This document shows positions 17,961-29,671 of a stretch of DNA of 64,000 bases, piece by piece. Position 1 is the first letter of the stretch, and every line of letters starts with the position of its first letter. The notes below the pieces were generated by a model that ran no database searches, had not been told where the DNA came from, and saw only the letters and a program-made list of their open reading frames with translations. The position numbers and the translations under genes were made by a program. This DNA is from Chanos chanos (Eukaryota; Chordata; Actinopteri; Gonorynchiformes; Chanidae). Location of the stretch: positions 20,387,341 through 20,451,340 of the forward strand of contig NC_044504.1 in the NCBI RefSeq assembly GCF_902362185.1, in the 5' to 3' direction.

Positions 17961-19027
17961 TTAAGCTTCCTCTTTCTCGTGTTTTCTCTCTTTCGTCCTG
18001 TCTCTGCATGTTTGTACTGATGTTTTTGCAGTGGTTCACACTGAGTTGTAATCACATGGCTTTAATGAAAGCCACGAGTCTGTGTTTTCTTTCTTTCTTG
18101 CTGCACTGTAACATACATTACGCACATACATGTATTCATTTAGCAGACACTTTTATTCAAGGCGATTTCCAAGACAGATGGAAAACAAATCAAGCATGTT
18201 GCCATTAAGGAGCTGTCTGTTTCATAAGTGCCACCACTTAGTTCAGTATTAGACCAGGTACAAATGCAAGAATGTTGAAGGAAACTAAGAGAGTTGACTA
18301 CAAGTGGGTCAATAGCCCTGTAATAAAACACATTCAATGTTCAATTGCTCAAATTTAGCGATAGGCTACAGTTCAGGAACATTAGCCTGCCGCAATAGCC
18401 AATTACATGCTAGCATGTAAATGACTTCAATAAGTACATGTCTAAATATGGCTAATCTACTCAGTTTTGGCTTACTTGAGATGGCAGTTACTGATGGCTT
18501 GGTAGACTTCTAGTTGTAAATGTTAAAATGAATTAGAATGGACCATGTTGTTTAAAAGGGCATAGTGTATATGCTGCGTGGGACTAGCTTTCATACTGTC
18601 AGTGGTCTCTCATTCTTTTCAGCTTGCTTTCTTCCTTTCATTCAAGCTTTTGAGCTTGCTCTCTTTCTACATGTTGCTTCTTTCTTTTGAGAAACACAAT
18701 AGAAAGCTTTCCTCTCAGTACTGACATTTTCTTTCTCTTTCTTTCTCTTTATCTTCCTTTAGGCCTTCCTTCCTGTCACAACTCACTTTGCCTCTGTCTC
18801 TACATGTTTGTAGTTGATGTAGTCTTCTACAGGTCTGAACTGTAATCAGATACCGAACTGTAATTCTCTATCATCTCAAACAACTTCTGAGAATGTGCTT
18901 TCATTTTCACGTGTCCTTCTCCCAGGGTGTAGACCTGCCCAAACTGATGGATGCTGGCTCTTTCATTTGTCGCTCCCTGAACAGAAGGACTAGCTCTAAA
19001 GTCGCCCAGGCATCCTGCAAACTCTAA
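14206..19027 (+). CDS. hmgcl: Hydroxymethylglutaryl-CoA lyase (HMGCL)
   Basis: Cleaves HMG-CoA to acetoacetate and acetyl-CoA, the last step of ketogenesis and leucine breakdown, in mitochondria and peroxisomes. Nine exons: 14206-14304, 14758-14841, 15270-15377, 15487-15582, 15949-16097, 16322-16385, 16609-16797, 17413-17538 and 18926-19027; 338 aa in frame (human has 325). Residues 1-45 form a basic mitochondrial presequence. The TIM-barrel motifs are present: [11 protein letters not shown] (Arg54, Asp55), the metal ligands HCHD (His246, His248), and the active-site loop [12 protein letters not shown] (Cys279, Asn288). The C-terminus SCKL keeps the type-1 peroxisomal signal CKL. The exon 2 donor (AAG|GTTGTA) is weak. 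Intron 8 contains diverged copies of the gene's own exon 1/intron 1 and exon 8/intron 8. A candidate poly(A) signal is at 19985-19990. Confidence 0.96.
17100..17215 (+). mobile_element. LINE-like 3' tail in HMGCL intron 7
   Basis: The sequence 'tttcctctcagataaataaa' followed by 'gttttatcttatcat' looks like the 3' end of a truncated fish non-LTR retrotransposon with a short terminal repeat. No coding part is left. Confidence 0.4.
17706..17895 (+). repeat. Teleost interspersed repeat, copy 1
   Basis: Shares 'attcatttagcag', 'cttttattcaa' and 'cttagttcagtattagacca' with the copy at 18121-18342, and the first block with a fragment near 36720. It is a short non-coding repeat of a kind common in fish genomes. 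I do not assign a class. Confidence 0.6.
17925..17962. repeat. (TTTC)n microsatellite
   Basis: An uninterrupted run of TTTC units in HMGCL intron 8, within a longer C/T-rich stretch. Confidence 0.8.
18035..18556 (+). pseudogene. Relic of HMGCL exon 1 end plus intron 1
   Basis: Aligns by eye with 14268-14593. Matching blocks: 'cactgagtt.taatcac', 'gaaagcc..gagtctgtg', 'ttcaattgctc.aattt', 'ggtagacttcta' against 'ggtaaacttcta', and 'aatggaccatgtt'. The old exon 1 donor has changed from GT to AC. An interspersed repeat (18121-18342) interrupts the copy. The match ends at about 18556, where sequence related to exon 8 begins. The relic is non-coding and lies inside HMGCL intron 8. Confidence 0.85.
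18121..18342 (+). repeat. Teleost interspersed repeat, copy 2
   Basis: Second copy of the repeat seen at 17706-17895, same orientation, inserted into the relic of HMGCL intron 1. Shared blocks include 'ttagttcagtattagaccag' and 'tacaaatgcaag'. Confidence 0.6.
18557..18860 (+). pseudogene. Relic of HMGCL exon 8 end plus intron 8
   Basis: Starts with a diverged copy of the last ~40 bases of exon 8 ('tagtgtatatgctgcgtggg' against 'tagtgtacatgctgcatggc'). It continues with a copy of intron 8 ('agcttttgagctt', 'ctctttctaca', 'tcttttgagaa', 'cctctcagta'). It leads directly into the functional exon 9 at 18926. Its own donor still reads GT (catact|gtcagt), but the upstream part of the exon is missing. 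Confidence 0.85.
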
Positions 19028-21574
19028 CCTCCTGAGAGCACCTATGTTGGCCCATGATGGGATAACACAAACCAATGCCTGACAGGAACACTTTACTTTG
19101 AAAAACAACTGCTCTACTCCCACCCCCTGTCCCAGTTTTTTTTCTTTGGAAGGGATCTGTGGAGACTCTTTCTGTTTGTTGTCATAATTGTCCTAACTTT
19201 GGATCAGGCACATTTGTCTGGCTGCAAGTAAGCTCCCATGTGAATATCTCACTGTTTGTATCTGGCCAGTAGAATCTTAAATGCCAGATTGTGAATGTAG
19301 TGCCTTATTTTTAAGTTTGGTGAACAGGGCTCATGTGGCAAGTTACCTTTGACTTCTGTCAGGGATTTGCTAGTGAAAAGTAATATTTCATGTGAAAGAA
19401 ACAAATGAGAGACATATAGATATTGAACAGACATTGTTGACCTACTGAATTACTTTACCATAGTGGTCATTCCTTACTTGCTAGTCAGATGGAATTATTA
19501 CAGGGATATATTTGTGTCCAAATCTGGTAAATATTAAGATTCATTGGTTTCCAGCGAGATTCATAGGTTTTCGGGTGACTTTTTAAGAAATGGGATTAAG
19601 AAACCTTTGTCTGAAACTTGTAGGATTTTGTGGACACCACTAACACAGAAGTCCTGGTCATTTCCACAGAGGTGAAGTGTAAATAGTGTTGTGGGGATAA
19701 AAGAACAGTTCCAGTACATCACTGGTCAGCATATGCAGAAATAGTGCAGCCTTCAATATTGCTAAGATACAATGAAAACAAATAGATCATGTGGAGGATA
19801 ACCTAATGTGACATCAACCATGTGGTGTCGGCATATTAGCAGCCCCTTTACCATTGCCAGTAAACAGGCAAAATCTCTGAATTTATAGAATGACTTTATT
19901 TTTGTGTCTTGTGTGGTCCTGTCTTGTGCGATGTATCACCAACGGGCTTATCTGAAGCCTGCTGGTGATTCCAGCAAGTAATTTAATAAATTCACTTTAA
20001 TTCTCATTAAAATAGAGTGAAACACATTTTTCGTGTGAGGACACAGATCCTCTTTGCTTCTGTGACCTGACAGATTCAAAATGAAAAATTACACATACAG
20101 TTCTGCACAAGTATTGTTTCACTGGCATTATGTTTGGACATCTGTCCTTACAGCTAAGAAATGCGTACATACACCCCTAATTGTTTTAAAAATCATTTTT
20201 TCAACTTGTGAATGTTGAAAATGTTGGTCAGACTTGGAAATGTTGCGAGACCTTTTGTGAGGAGATTTTGCTTAAAGTTGACTTTTACCAATCCACAGAC
20301 AGAAGAATATATCTAGGTGTATTTTTTAAAATTTTGAACTTACTCATAAAAATCTGCAAATTTATGGAAAAAATCTCTAACATGTTTTGTTTTCCTTTGT
20401 GACTTTGTAACTTACTTTTTGATCACAAATGTCACAAGAAATACAATTAACATGAGTCTAACAAAACGAGTCACTGGTGAACATGCTAGATGGAAAAAAT
20501 GTCTTTCTTGTTGAAAACAAGCAACTGGAATCCAGTTGCCATATCGGGTAAGTGCTCTTAGGATGAAATCTAAATTGGAAGACCTACAGTTTACAAAAAG
20601 CTAGAGTCCAGTAGGTTACTTTAAGACATTTCACTTAATCAGTGTATCGTAATAGTACTGTTTGGCTACCATACTTAACACATGAACCTGCAAGACTCTG
20701 ACCTAACCAGATTTTTATGGTCCCCTAAACATGGAGCCGCCTTTGTTCCTCTGTTAGCTTCGATTGATTGATACATATCGGTATACAGAATAGCAAGTAT
20801 ATATGAGCTCCGGATAAATATCAAAACTCAGCACCAGAAGATGTTCTTATCAGTGGTCTGTCAAATATGTCGGGCTAAGATGAAACTTGATTAGTTTGCC
20901 ATTCTTCCTCTTGATGAGAATGCAAAAACATAGCTATTTCCTGGAAAACTTATTCAGGAGTTAAAGACATGAACACTGCTTCTCCTCACCCTGAGGATAA
21001 CAGCTAGCAGAGTTAGTGTCATTTTTGTGAGTAATAACCCCCTTACTGTTCAAGGAACATCTTACAGAACAGAATGTGGATGTTTCTGTCGGCCAACGAG
21101 ATCCAAACAATTGCTTTCGACTCAGCGTCTCATTCAGGGAAAACTAGAAATCAAAATCGAGCAGCAGATAAAAGGGAAACATGAAACCAGAAATGTAATA
21201 TTACCTTCCTCTTGATCAGCAACATGGGGCTCAGGTGACCTCCTTAAGAAGAAAGGCTATGTCAGTTCAGGAACATTACCAGAGAGTGTATCAGTAAGAA
21301 TAAACTGCTGTTTGAGGCTTGAAGAATGTCACATGCAAGAATAAATTAACGACTGAACACTTCTCTGCTGGTGAAATCATAAGGTATAGCATGGTGACTA
21401 CCTTTTGATGAGTCTAACGTTTCTTGTGTCATTCAGAGATTAAATACATTATACATTCCCTAGGACCTTCTGCCTCTCAGTGACCACTTTAAAAAACGTA
21501 ATATAAAATGGCTTAATGAAGTTTACCATATTTATAATCCTTGTATTACAGACTCAGTCACTCAGTTTCAAAGC

Positions 21575-21925
21575 TGCTTTTCCTAATTAGGTTGTGGGGG
21601 GTACTGGAGCCTATCCCAGCGTTCATTGGGTGTAAGGCGGAGAAACACCCTCGACTGGGTGTGCCACTTCAACTGGTCACCAGTCCATTACAGGGCAGAC
21701 AAACACACACATTCATACTTAGGGGCAATTTAGTGTCTCCAGTTCACCTGACCTGCAGGTCTTTGGCCTGTGGGAGGAAACCGGAGCTCCCACAGGAAAC
21801 CCACCCAGACATAGGTGAGAACATGCAAACTTCACACAGAAAGGACCCTGGCCACCCTGCTGGGAATCAAACAGGAGATCTTCTTGTTGTGAGGCGACTA
21901 CCAACTGCACCACTGCACCACCCCG
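21575..21925 (-). mobile_element. tRNA-like SINE, copy 1
   Basis: Read on the minus strand it begins 'GGTGGTGCAGTGGTGCAGTT', then a degenerate B-box-like stretch (GTTTGATTCCC), then the body typical of a widespread teleost SINE ('gtttgcatgttctc', 'cctcccacaggcca', 'agacactaaattgcccc', 'ctgtaatggactgg'). The same family recurs at 55265-55535. It lacks coding capacity. Confidence 0.7.
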
Positions 21926-22081
21926 TATTACAGACTCATTTTGTATTATACTTTTGTTCACCTGCTAGTTACTGGCTTAAAACATATTTAAAACTATCAA
22001 ATGAAATCTTATGGACTGGTTTAAATTTGTTCCTAATATCCTCAGACAAAATGGTAGGGCAAATATGGTGACACCGATAAA

Positions 22082-22430
22082 TTAGACTTCAAATACAACC
22101 AGTTATGGCTGTATACAGTTATCTGACAAATTTGGCTTTAAATACAACCAGTTAGGGACGTACACAGTTAACAGATAAATTTGGCTTTAAATACAACCAG
22201 TTAGGGATGTACACAGTTAACTGATAAACTAGGATTTAAATACAACCAGTTAGGGATGTACACAGTTAACTGATAAACTAGGATTTAAATACAACCAGTT
22301 AGGGATGTAGACAGTTAACTGATAAATTAGGATTTACATACAACCAGTTAGGGATGTACACAGTTAACTGATAAATTAGGATTTAAATACAACTAGTTAG
22401 GGATGTACAGAGTTAACTTACACATAGGCC
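22082..22430. repeat. 49-bp minisatellite, about 7 units
   Basis: The core 'acaaccagttag' (last unit 'acaactagttag') recurs exactly every 49 bases at 22095, 22144, 22193, 22242, 22291, 22340 and 22389. The middle units are nearly identical and the outer ones more diverged, the usual pattern of a tandem array homogenised at its centre. Confidence 0.92.
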
Positions 22431-22533
22431 ATTTGTTTCAGATTAAACATTTGGCATTTTACCAGAGTTAGTATGTGCCAAGAAAATATGAAGAGCCCAC
22501 AATGACTCAGTATATCCTTTATTTATCAAAATA

Positions 22534-22548
22534 TCACACACACTCACA

Positions 22549-22580
<32 letters not shown>
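22534..22580. repeat. (AC)n microsatellite
   Basis: A CA/AC dinucleotide run with one early interruption, close to the presumed 3' end of the minus-strand connexin transcript. Confidence 0.9.
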
Positions 22581-22581
<1 letters not shown>

Positions 22582-23516
22582 TAAGAAAACACAATCCATT
22601 TCATATTATCTACAGTGCTGCTGAGTGAACAAGAGTAAAGACAAAGTTTTCTGACCTATTGCCTTGGCTGTTTTCATGAGCAGTCGCACTTCACACAAAC
22701 AAAGTATACACTTACATAACTACTTAACCCAAACTCAAGCATTCCGCATCTTTCCTAGAATCAACAGTGGATCAAGACTGTATGGTTTTGTGTATAGTTA
22801 CATCAAAACATAGTGTGTATTTGATATGGAGAACAAGATAACTTCCCAACGAATGTTGTCACGTTATAAATAAGAAAATTCATGTTTGGATGCTGAAAAG
22901 GTCATCCCATGCTAAACAAAGGTACCTTTGCTCTAGAAGTAAAAATCACTGCTTTCTGGAGTATTGGGCATCCCACACAATCCGAATGCTTTTATATACA
23001 GAAACACAAGCCTGTGGAGCCCCACTCTCCACACTCAGATTCATTGTTCACCTTCCCCCTCCTTATGCCTCTAACAGGTGTGTCCCCTTAAAAGGCTTCC
23101 TGGTTATTCTGTAACTGCTCAGCCGCCTACCTTTTTTCTCAGTATAAAGCACCTACCCTCCTCTCCCTACGGTTTCCACGAAAAACAAGTCCAGGCAGTG
23201 TTCAGGATTTTCTTAGAGAGTCATACATTATGTGCATGTAATTACAGAAAGATAATGTTATTGCAAACTTACAAACAGGTTTGCTTTGTTTTAATTTAAT
23301 ATGCATTTCAGTGAAAATTCATGAGAGAAAGGGACAGGTGAGAAGAATGCTTGGAATGTAACGTCTCTGAAAGCTTTAGAGCCTTGTGGTGCTCATTGAA
23401 TATAAATAAATCAATAAAATGCCTGGTTCAAGTTGAAATCCTTGTCTTCTTGAGTTTGCCACAAAGACAGTGCGTGGAGTCTGTTGATGACGCTGGCTGG
23501 CTGATTTAGTTTCTCC

Positions 23517-24380
23517 CTAGGCAGCGGTAGACAGGTTAGGAGCTGAGGCTCTCAAGTCCGCATTTAAGCGGTAGGCAGGTTTAAAAGTGGGCTTGGTGTC
23601 TGGCTGGGGCTCGGCCTTTTGTCCAGGCTTATGGTTCAGTTCAGACAAGGGCAGCATGCAGCTGTTCTCCTCATCCCTAAAGTGTGCCTGATGCAAAGCC
23701 ATAGTGCGCTCTCTGTGACTCTTCATCTTGTTGGCGCAACGGATGACGCGCTTGGAGATAAGATAGATGATCTCACAAACACTGAGCACAATACAGAAGG
23801 CAGAGGCACCCACCATGAAGTATGTGAAGACCTTCTTCTCAGTCGGCCTCCCAATGTAGCAGTCCACCTGGTTGGGGCAGGGCTTAATTTCGCATTTGAC
23901 CAGGCGTGGGAGGTAGAAGCTGTCGTAGATGCGGTGCAGGATGTAAAGGAAGGCGATTTCGATGATCGTCTTCGCGAAAAGGCTCACCAGGTAGGTCCAC
24001 CATAGACCACCATGCTTCTTCCCTGTATTGTCATACAGCTTGGCGTCTTCACCGTGTTTAGCACGGTATTTGCGCTCTCTGTCGTCCCTGTACGCCACAT
24101 GCATGACCACCAGAAGTGACGGGCAGGTGACAAAGATGAGCTGTAGCGCCCACAGGCGAATGTGGGAAATAGGGAAGTAGTGATCGTAGCAGACGTTTGG
24201 GCAGCCTGGTTGTCTGGTGTTGCAATCAAAGTCCTTTTGCTCATCACCCCAGACACGCTCTGCTGCCACCACGTATACCATCACTCTGAACACAAAGACA
24301 ACGGAAAGCCAAATGCGACCAAAGGCTGTGGAGTACTTATTCACTCCACTCAGTAGGGCCTGAAAAGTCTTCCAATCCAT
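23517..24380 (-). CDS. gjb3: GJB3-like connexin (Cx31/Cx35.4 type)
   Basis: A gap-junction subunit; six form a connexon in the plasma membrane. It is a single coding exon of 287 aa, as is usual for connexins. The start is the ATG of [17 protein letters not shown]; the frame is open 18 codons further upstream, but connexins begin at MDW/MNW. Four membrane segments are visible. The first extracellular loop has [12 protein letters not shown] and the second has [12 protein letters not shown], each with the three conserved cysteines. The cytoplasmic loop has [18 protein letters not shown]. The C-tail ends [12 protein letters not shown], resembling the human GJB3 end LQASAPNLTPI, which supports orthology. 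A probable acceptor at about 24492 on the minus strand implies a non-coding first exon further upstream. Confidence 0.93.
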   Translation of the reverse strand: MDWKTFQALLSGVNKYSTAFGRIWLSVVFVFRVMVYVVAAERVWGDEQKDFDCNTRQPGCPNVCYDHYFPISHIRLWALQLIFVTCPSLLVVMHVAYRDDRERKYRAKHGEDAKLYDNTGKKHGGLWWTYLVSLFAKTIIEIAFLYILHRIYDSFYLPRLVKCEIKPCPNQVDCYIGRPTEKKVFTYFMVGASAFCIVLSVCEIIYLISKRVIRCANKMKSHRERTMALHQAHFRDEENSCMLPLSELNHKPGQKAEPQPDTKPTFKPAYRLNADLRASAPNLSTAA

Positions 24381-27300
24381 GACTCTGGATGAAGCTAAAT
24401 ACCCTTTCTTGTCCTCTCTTTCACAGGTCCTCAATTATATTTTTCCACCAAACCTTATTTTATTGAGCCAGTGTATGTAAGCTGAACCACCTGAAAGAAA
24501 ATAAGAGAAAAAAGTGTGTTTGTAGAAGTACTATGATCCTCTAATACAACAAGGCCCCCCTTGAGAATTCGTTACATACTTCATGAAGTATCATCAGATT
24601 TAATCACACCAAGTTTTACACGGCAGTTTTATATAGTTCAGTGTTAGTTCCAGATAATGTAATTAATGCTGTTTGTTTTATACGTGTGTACTGACATCAG
24701 ACATAGGCCTATATCGCCACACTGAGCGGTATGCATACAATTCAAACATAAGTAAAAGGGCAAGTATTTCATAACCTGTTGAGTGACTAGGACATCATTT
24801 CGACCAGCGCCTTTGTCATTAACTTCAATAAAGAAAAACTGAACACTAAACATTTAAGAGGCAAGCTGACAAAGATGATACTTAACACTCATCATGTGTT
24901 ATTCGATCTGAACTTAACAAAATAAAAGGGGCTGCCGCATCACCCATGTAAAGACCTGATGATACCACCTAAAACATATTCGTATTTTGATTAGCTCAGT
25001 CAGTTATATCAAGTCTGTATCCTAGTGTGTGTCCACCTTAAATGCTTTTAGGTAATTGGACATATTTTTCTGTCTGTATTCTCACAACAGCCTGGCCTAA
25101 AGTTTGCCTTGAACGAGCACGAGTCCAGGAGTTGTGGAACAAGTTTAACGAAACTTTTTTTTTTTTTTGAGTCAATGATTGGGTTTCTTACCAAAAACAA
25201 ATGAACGTAGTTTAAAGACATTTTATATCAGCTTTGTGTGGTGAGATCAGGTGCTGTGATCAAATTTGGCCTTTGTTCTCATCCCGGGGTTAGAGCTCAT
25301 CACTAACTTTGATAAACAACCAAACACAAGGAATCAAAGACACACCTGAACAGGCTATGTAAGAGAAATGTTTGGTAGAGGCCGTAAGCGGTCATTCTGA
25401 GTTATAAAACATAGCTTAATTTAATTTAATTTAATCTAATTAACGAGGTAACTATGGCGAAAGATTCTTTAATGTGGGCTAATCTATTTCATAACAACAT
25501 TCTTAATCATGATAAATCATTAAAATAGAACTTACTCTAAGTTGTTCAGTCCATTTTATGAAGTTCCAAAGCTGAAAAGACTCTATGTGTTGTTTCTTAT
25601 TTGTTTTACAATCGGTTTTATCAGCGGTACCGTCAGACGTTAGCCGCACAAGTCAGACTGAGGAGGTCTCGAGAATAAAAAAAAGAAGCGCTCCTGAGGA
25701 GTTGTCAAAGGGTGGGGCTACGAGCACTCTGGGGGCGAAGGTATACAACAGGACTGGTGCCTCTTTTCACAACCCTCGTTTTCCTTGGTGTAACTGCGGG
25801 AACTCCTAGAATCATAAAAAAAACATGCCTCGCAAACAGTAATGCTCATAACAGTATCTGATTTTTTGGCGTCCAACAGCCCATTAAAGCAAATGCCCTG
25901 TCGATGTTAAACTGTATGCTCATAGGTTGCCTGCGATACCTACAAGATGAGAGCGTGGTATTTTAAGTAAAGTTTAAGTAAGGAGTCCCAGTTGAGAGTT
26001 AGAGCTGTCATTGCATGGTTGATGTTAGAAATTCGATGACTGCAAAAGAGAAAATAAACGAAGGAGGAACTCTGTTATTTGGCTACATTTAAGTGTCCCG
26101 TAAGAACGAACATAGACAAGGGCAGTGACTGAATTCATCCCTACGAGCAGTAAGATTTTCCATCCGTGTGAACTGTACTGTAAAACGGACAGTTGTTTAG
26201 AGAACGCTGCCAAAACATTGTTTGTATTTGTGAGCTCTTCTATTCATTCCTAGCGTCAGATTGAGCCACTTTCTGCTGGTTTAAACTTGTCCCAGGATGC
26301 CTTTGCTCAGTGCTCATGCAAGCGACAACCACACCCTGATCTGAATAACAACTTTTGTCAAGTCAGTCTGTTAACCTGCTTGGTATGTATGCTGCTTGAC
26401 TTGAAACCTGTTCTTGTTCTATCCGGAAGCAGGACAAGGAAGAATGAGTTTGAAGTAAAAAGTTCTATACTGGCATAATGAGAGTAAATTTGTACCAAGT
26501 AGACTAGTGCCAAGCATGAAGCTGATAGGGTGGCAAGTCGTCACAGTACAGACTGCAGGGGGGGGGTTCTCTGTGATGAGTAGGAAATTCTGGCTGCCCT
26601 TAGGTCAGTTATAAAACCAGGCACTTTTCCCCAAGCAATGTCTCAGGTACCCCCTTGATTTTATAATTGTTCAGTTCAAGCTCTGTGACACCATTATTAC
26701 ATTCATATACTAAATCTAGCGTCTCAGTAATAGAATACAGGTTCAGTTTTAATGGTGAAACAAACATGTGAAACAGCTGGGGGTACTCAAAGGGTGGGGG
26801 GACCTTTCACCGAGGCGTTGTCGTAAAAGTCAAAGTCAAAAAAAGTCGAAATTTATAAGTCTAAGGACAACTTTACTTTTGATCATATCAGCATCTCCTG
26901 ATATATCAAAATAAGTTACAACTGAGTGTAAATAATACTGTACAAGTTTTGCTCAACTGTCATTCGACATCTTATTTCATCTCCATGGAGACAACTGCTG
27001 TTCAGTCATGGTGACGCACAAGGGTGTACACCTCTATTACTCATCCTTCAGATCCAGGCTCATGTGAAACTTTAACATAACTGATTAACCTTACTGAGAC
27101 TGAAAATGGATGCACTGCACTCTTCAGTATATGAGAGAAAACCCATCAGTATGTAGAAATGATTTTCACAAAATCCTGGAAAAACTCATTATATTGGAGG
27201 GCTTCTCAAACATCTGCTTTCGAGTTATTCTGCACATAATCAGCTCTGTTTGAACATGTCAGTTAAACTCAGGAAAAAAAACCCCACAAAAGCCTTTTGG

Positions 27301-28351
27301 CTAACAAAACATATCAGAGCATAAATCTTTGTTTCCCCATTCGTTGTTCTAAAGGATTGAGCAAGATAAGTTTTTTTTATTTGTTTGTTTGTTTGTTTTT
27401 TTAATTAAGGTGCAGCTTACCAGGCCTCCTGTGTCAGGGTACTCAAAAGGCCAAAATATTTTGTCTAGTACCTGTACTACACCATTGACTGTATCACAAA
27501 AGGCTTTAATGCTACATTTAGTATAGCCAAGTTTTCGCAAGGGGAAGAAAACAAAGAGGCATGGAAAGTTCCATTTTGCTTTACTGGTTTAACAGCTGAA
27601 CATGCTACAGAGAAAGAATGCGGTGCTTGTTGCAACACGCCACCCCAGGTGTGATGTTTAGCCTTCATTCGTTTGTCAAGAAATGAGAAGGGGCGGGGTT
27701 TGGGGGGTGGGGCGTGCAGAGGTCTTTTCAATTCATTGTGGGCAATTCTGTCTGTAGAGGTGGGGTGTTTGGGGTATAAGGGATTTGTATTTACCTGGTA
27801 GACTATGTGGGAGGAGGGACAGCCTTTGTCAAAAGTTTGTTGGCAATGGTCTTTATCTTTTAAAAGTTGCATAACAGGTCAGAAGAGTAGAGTGACACTC
27901 GGTATGGAGTTCATACTCTATTAAGGAGTTGTGTTGGAAATGATCTGTGTCTTTAAATCGGAAAATTAGCTCTCACTTCTCAATCTGTGCAATGTGAATT
28001 CAAAGAGATAAACCATTTTACCCTATGCTCCCTACTTTTATAACAGTGAGGGTGCAAACAGGCCTTTCACCCTCTTAAACGTTTTTTTTTCCAAGTAGAG
28101 TGACAACTGGGATTCTTTTGCAGGGCAGGTCTGTAATGTTAAAGTGGAGACTGAACACCACTCCTTCTCATACCTTAAGAATATGCCAGAGAACATGTAT
28201 CACCGTACTGTTGTCACAGTGAATGTGCAATTTCATCACAATGAATTCATCTCATCTCAAAAATGCTATGACAGTATGATAAAATGTAACATTTTTATTT
28301 TTGCATACAAAACCATATCTTCATGAAACCACAAAAAAAAAAATTAAAAAA

Positions 28352-28427
<76 letters not shown>

Positions 28428-29671
28428 CACATATATATATAAGATTTGAATAAAAACTTTGTCTAGGCCCATCACAGCAGGATCACAGCATGACTGAGAC
28501 TGTAGTGGTGTGCTGCAAACATTCTAAGTCCAAAGTGAGCAAAAACTACATACAGAGGATGCATGTTAACAAGTAAAAGGTCAGACTCAGTCCTCTTAAG
28601 ACAGAACCATAGACTGCATCATATTTGATCTTAAGCCATGTCCTGCAGTTATTATTGCTCATTAAGATTCTGTCAAAAATTGGAAAGTTTACATTCCTTT
28701 CCACAGGCGCACAAATGTTTCTGGATTGGAGTACACAAAGATCAGTGGTGGTTTTAAACCGCAGACGACATGAACTGAGTAACAAGGTTGCAGAAAGGTC
28801 TCTTTCTGCACAAAGTGCACATTTCACATGATAAAGTAATACTTAAACAAATAAAGAAACACATAAGTTTGTCATACAACTAAACATATTACAACAAATG
28901 AACCCACATATAAAAAATAAGCATAAATTATAATGTTTAATGTGAATGTATGGGTGATCAAACAGCTGTCCACAGAAACACATCAGATTTGGCTTTACAT
29001 AAACTAGTACATGATCAAGTACTTAATCCACCCTATCCTTCCATAAAATGAACCACCACAAAAAGACTGTAACTACTATCAGTACACTGAGATGTCAAAG
29101 CTCTGAAAGATAAACCATTCAAGATAAACCAAACATATACAGCTGATCACTAATTGTTCTCTTGGGACCATTCTCTATGTGTATATCCATAGCAATGAAT
29201 TCACTGTAGCTTTCACCTAAGGTGTGTCTCAAGAAATTATGTGTACCAAAATACTCAGTCATTTGCAGAATTTACTCAGGTGAACGTGATGGATTCTTTA
29301 TTTAAAAGGTAAAGACCTCCTTTATTTGCTATGTGAATGAAGGCCAAACAGCAAAGCAGGTATGGGCCAGATTAAAGTGCTGCAACCTCATGTCTACAAT
29401 GATATTTAAGTGGATTAGGAACATATTGTTCTTAAAGAGATAATCAAAATGAAGTCCACTGAATGAGGAAAGAGAGTAACCACAAGCCTTGTCCAACCCA
29501 ACAGCTATCACCATTATTATGCCCGCAGTGAGTGAGGAAGTTAAAAACCTCAGAACACTCCTTTACATTCTTTTGATGAGTAGTTGGGCCCGTGGAGACT
29601 TGGAATTACTTCCTTCAACTGAGTTTGCCCCCCCCCCCCCCAAAGGAGTCCAGAGTTTTAACAGTTTAGCA
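24381..29671. other. Intergenic between the two connexins
   Basis: Probably contains the non-coding first exon and promoter of the GJB3-like gene (higher coordinates) and the 3' UTR of the GJB4-like gene (candidate poly(A) signal, TTTATT on +, at 29297-29302). No other conserved exon was found. Repeats include a poly-A/TA tract (28330-28423) and a C homopolymer (29629-29641). Confidence 0.45.
28330..28423. repeat. Poly-A plus (TA)n tract
   Basis: A run of A, interrupted by TT at the front, passes directly into about 27 TA units. Both parts are likely to be length-variable. Confidence 0.9.

Larger units (their letters stand above)
19028..23516. other. HMGCL 3' UTR and intergenic desert
   Basis: No conserved coding exon on either strand. 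Contains the HMGCL 3' UTR (candidate AATAAA at 19985-19990), a SINE-like element (21575-21925), a 49-bp minisatellite (22082-22430), an AC run (22534-22580) and the probable long 3' UTR of the minus-strand connexin (candidate poly(A) signal, TTTATT on +, at 22518-22523). Confidence 0.5.

Noticed and set aside
21541-22071. 176-aa plus-strand frame
   Set aside because: Read-through of the antisense strand of a SINE-like element; the same peptide pieces recur at 55241-55621.
25585-25809. 74-aa plus-strand frame between the connexins
   Set aside because: No family resemblance, and no splice or promoter support. The region more likely holds the antisense non-coding exon of the GJB3-like gene.
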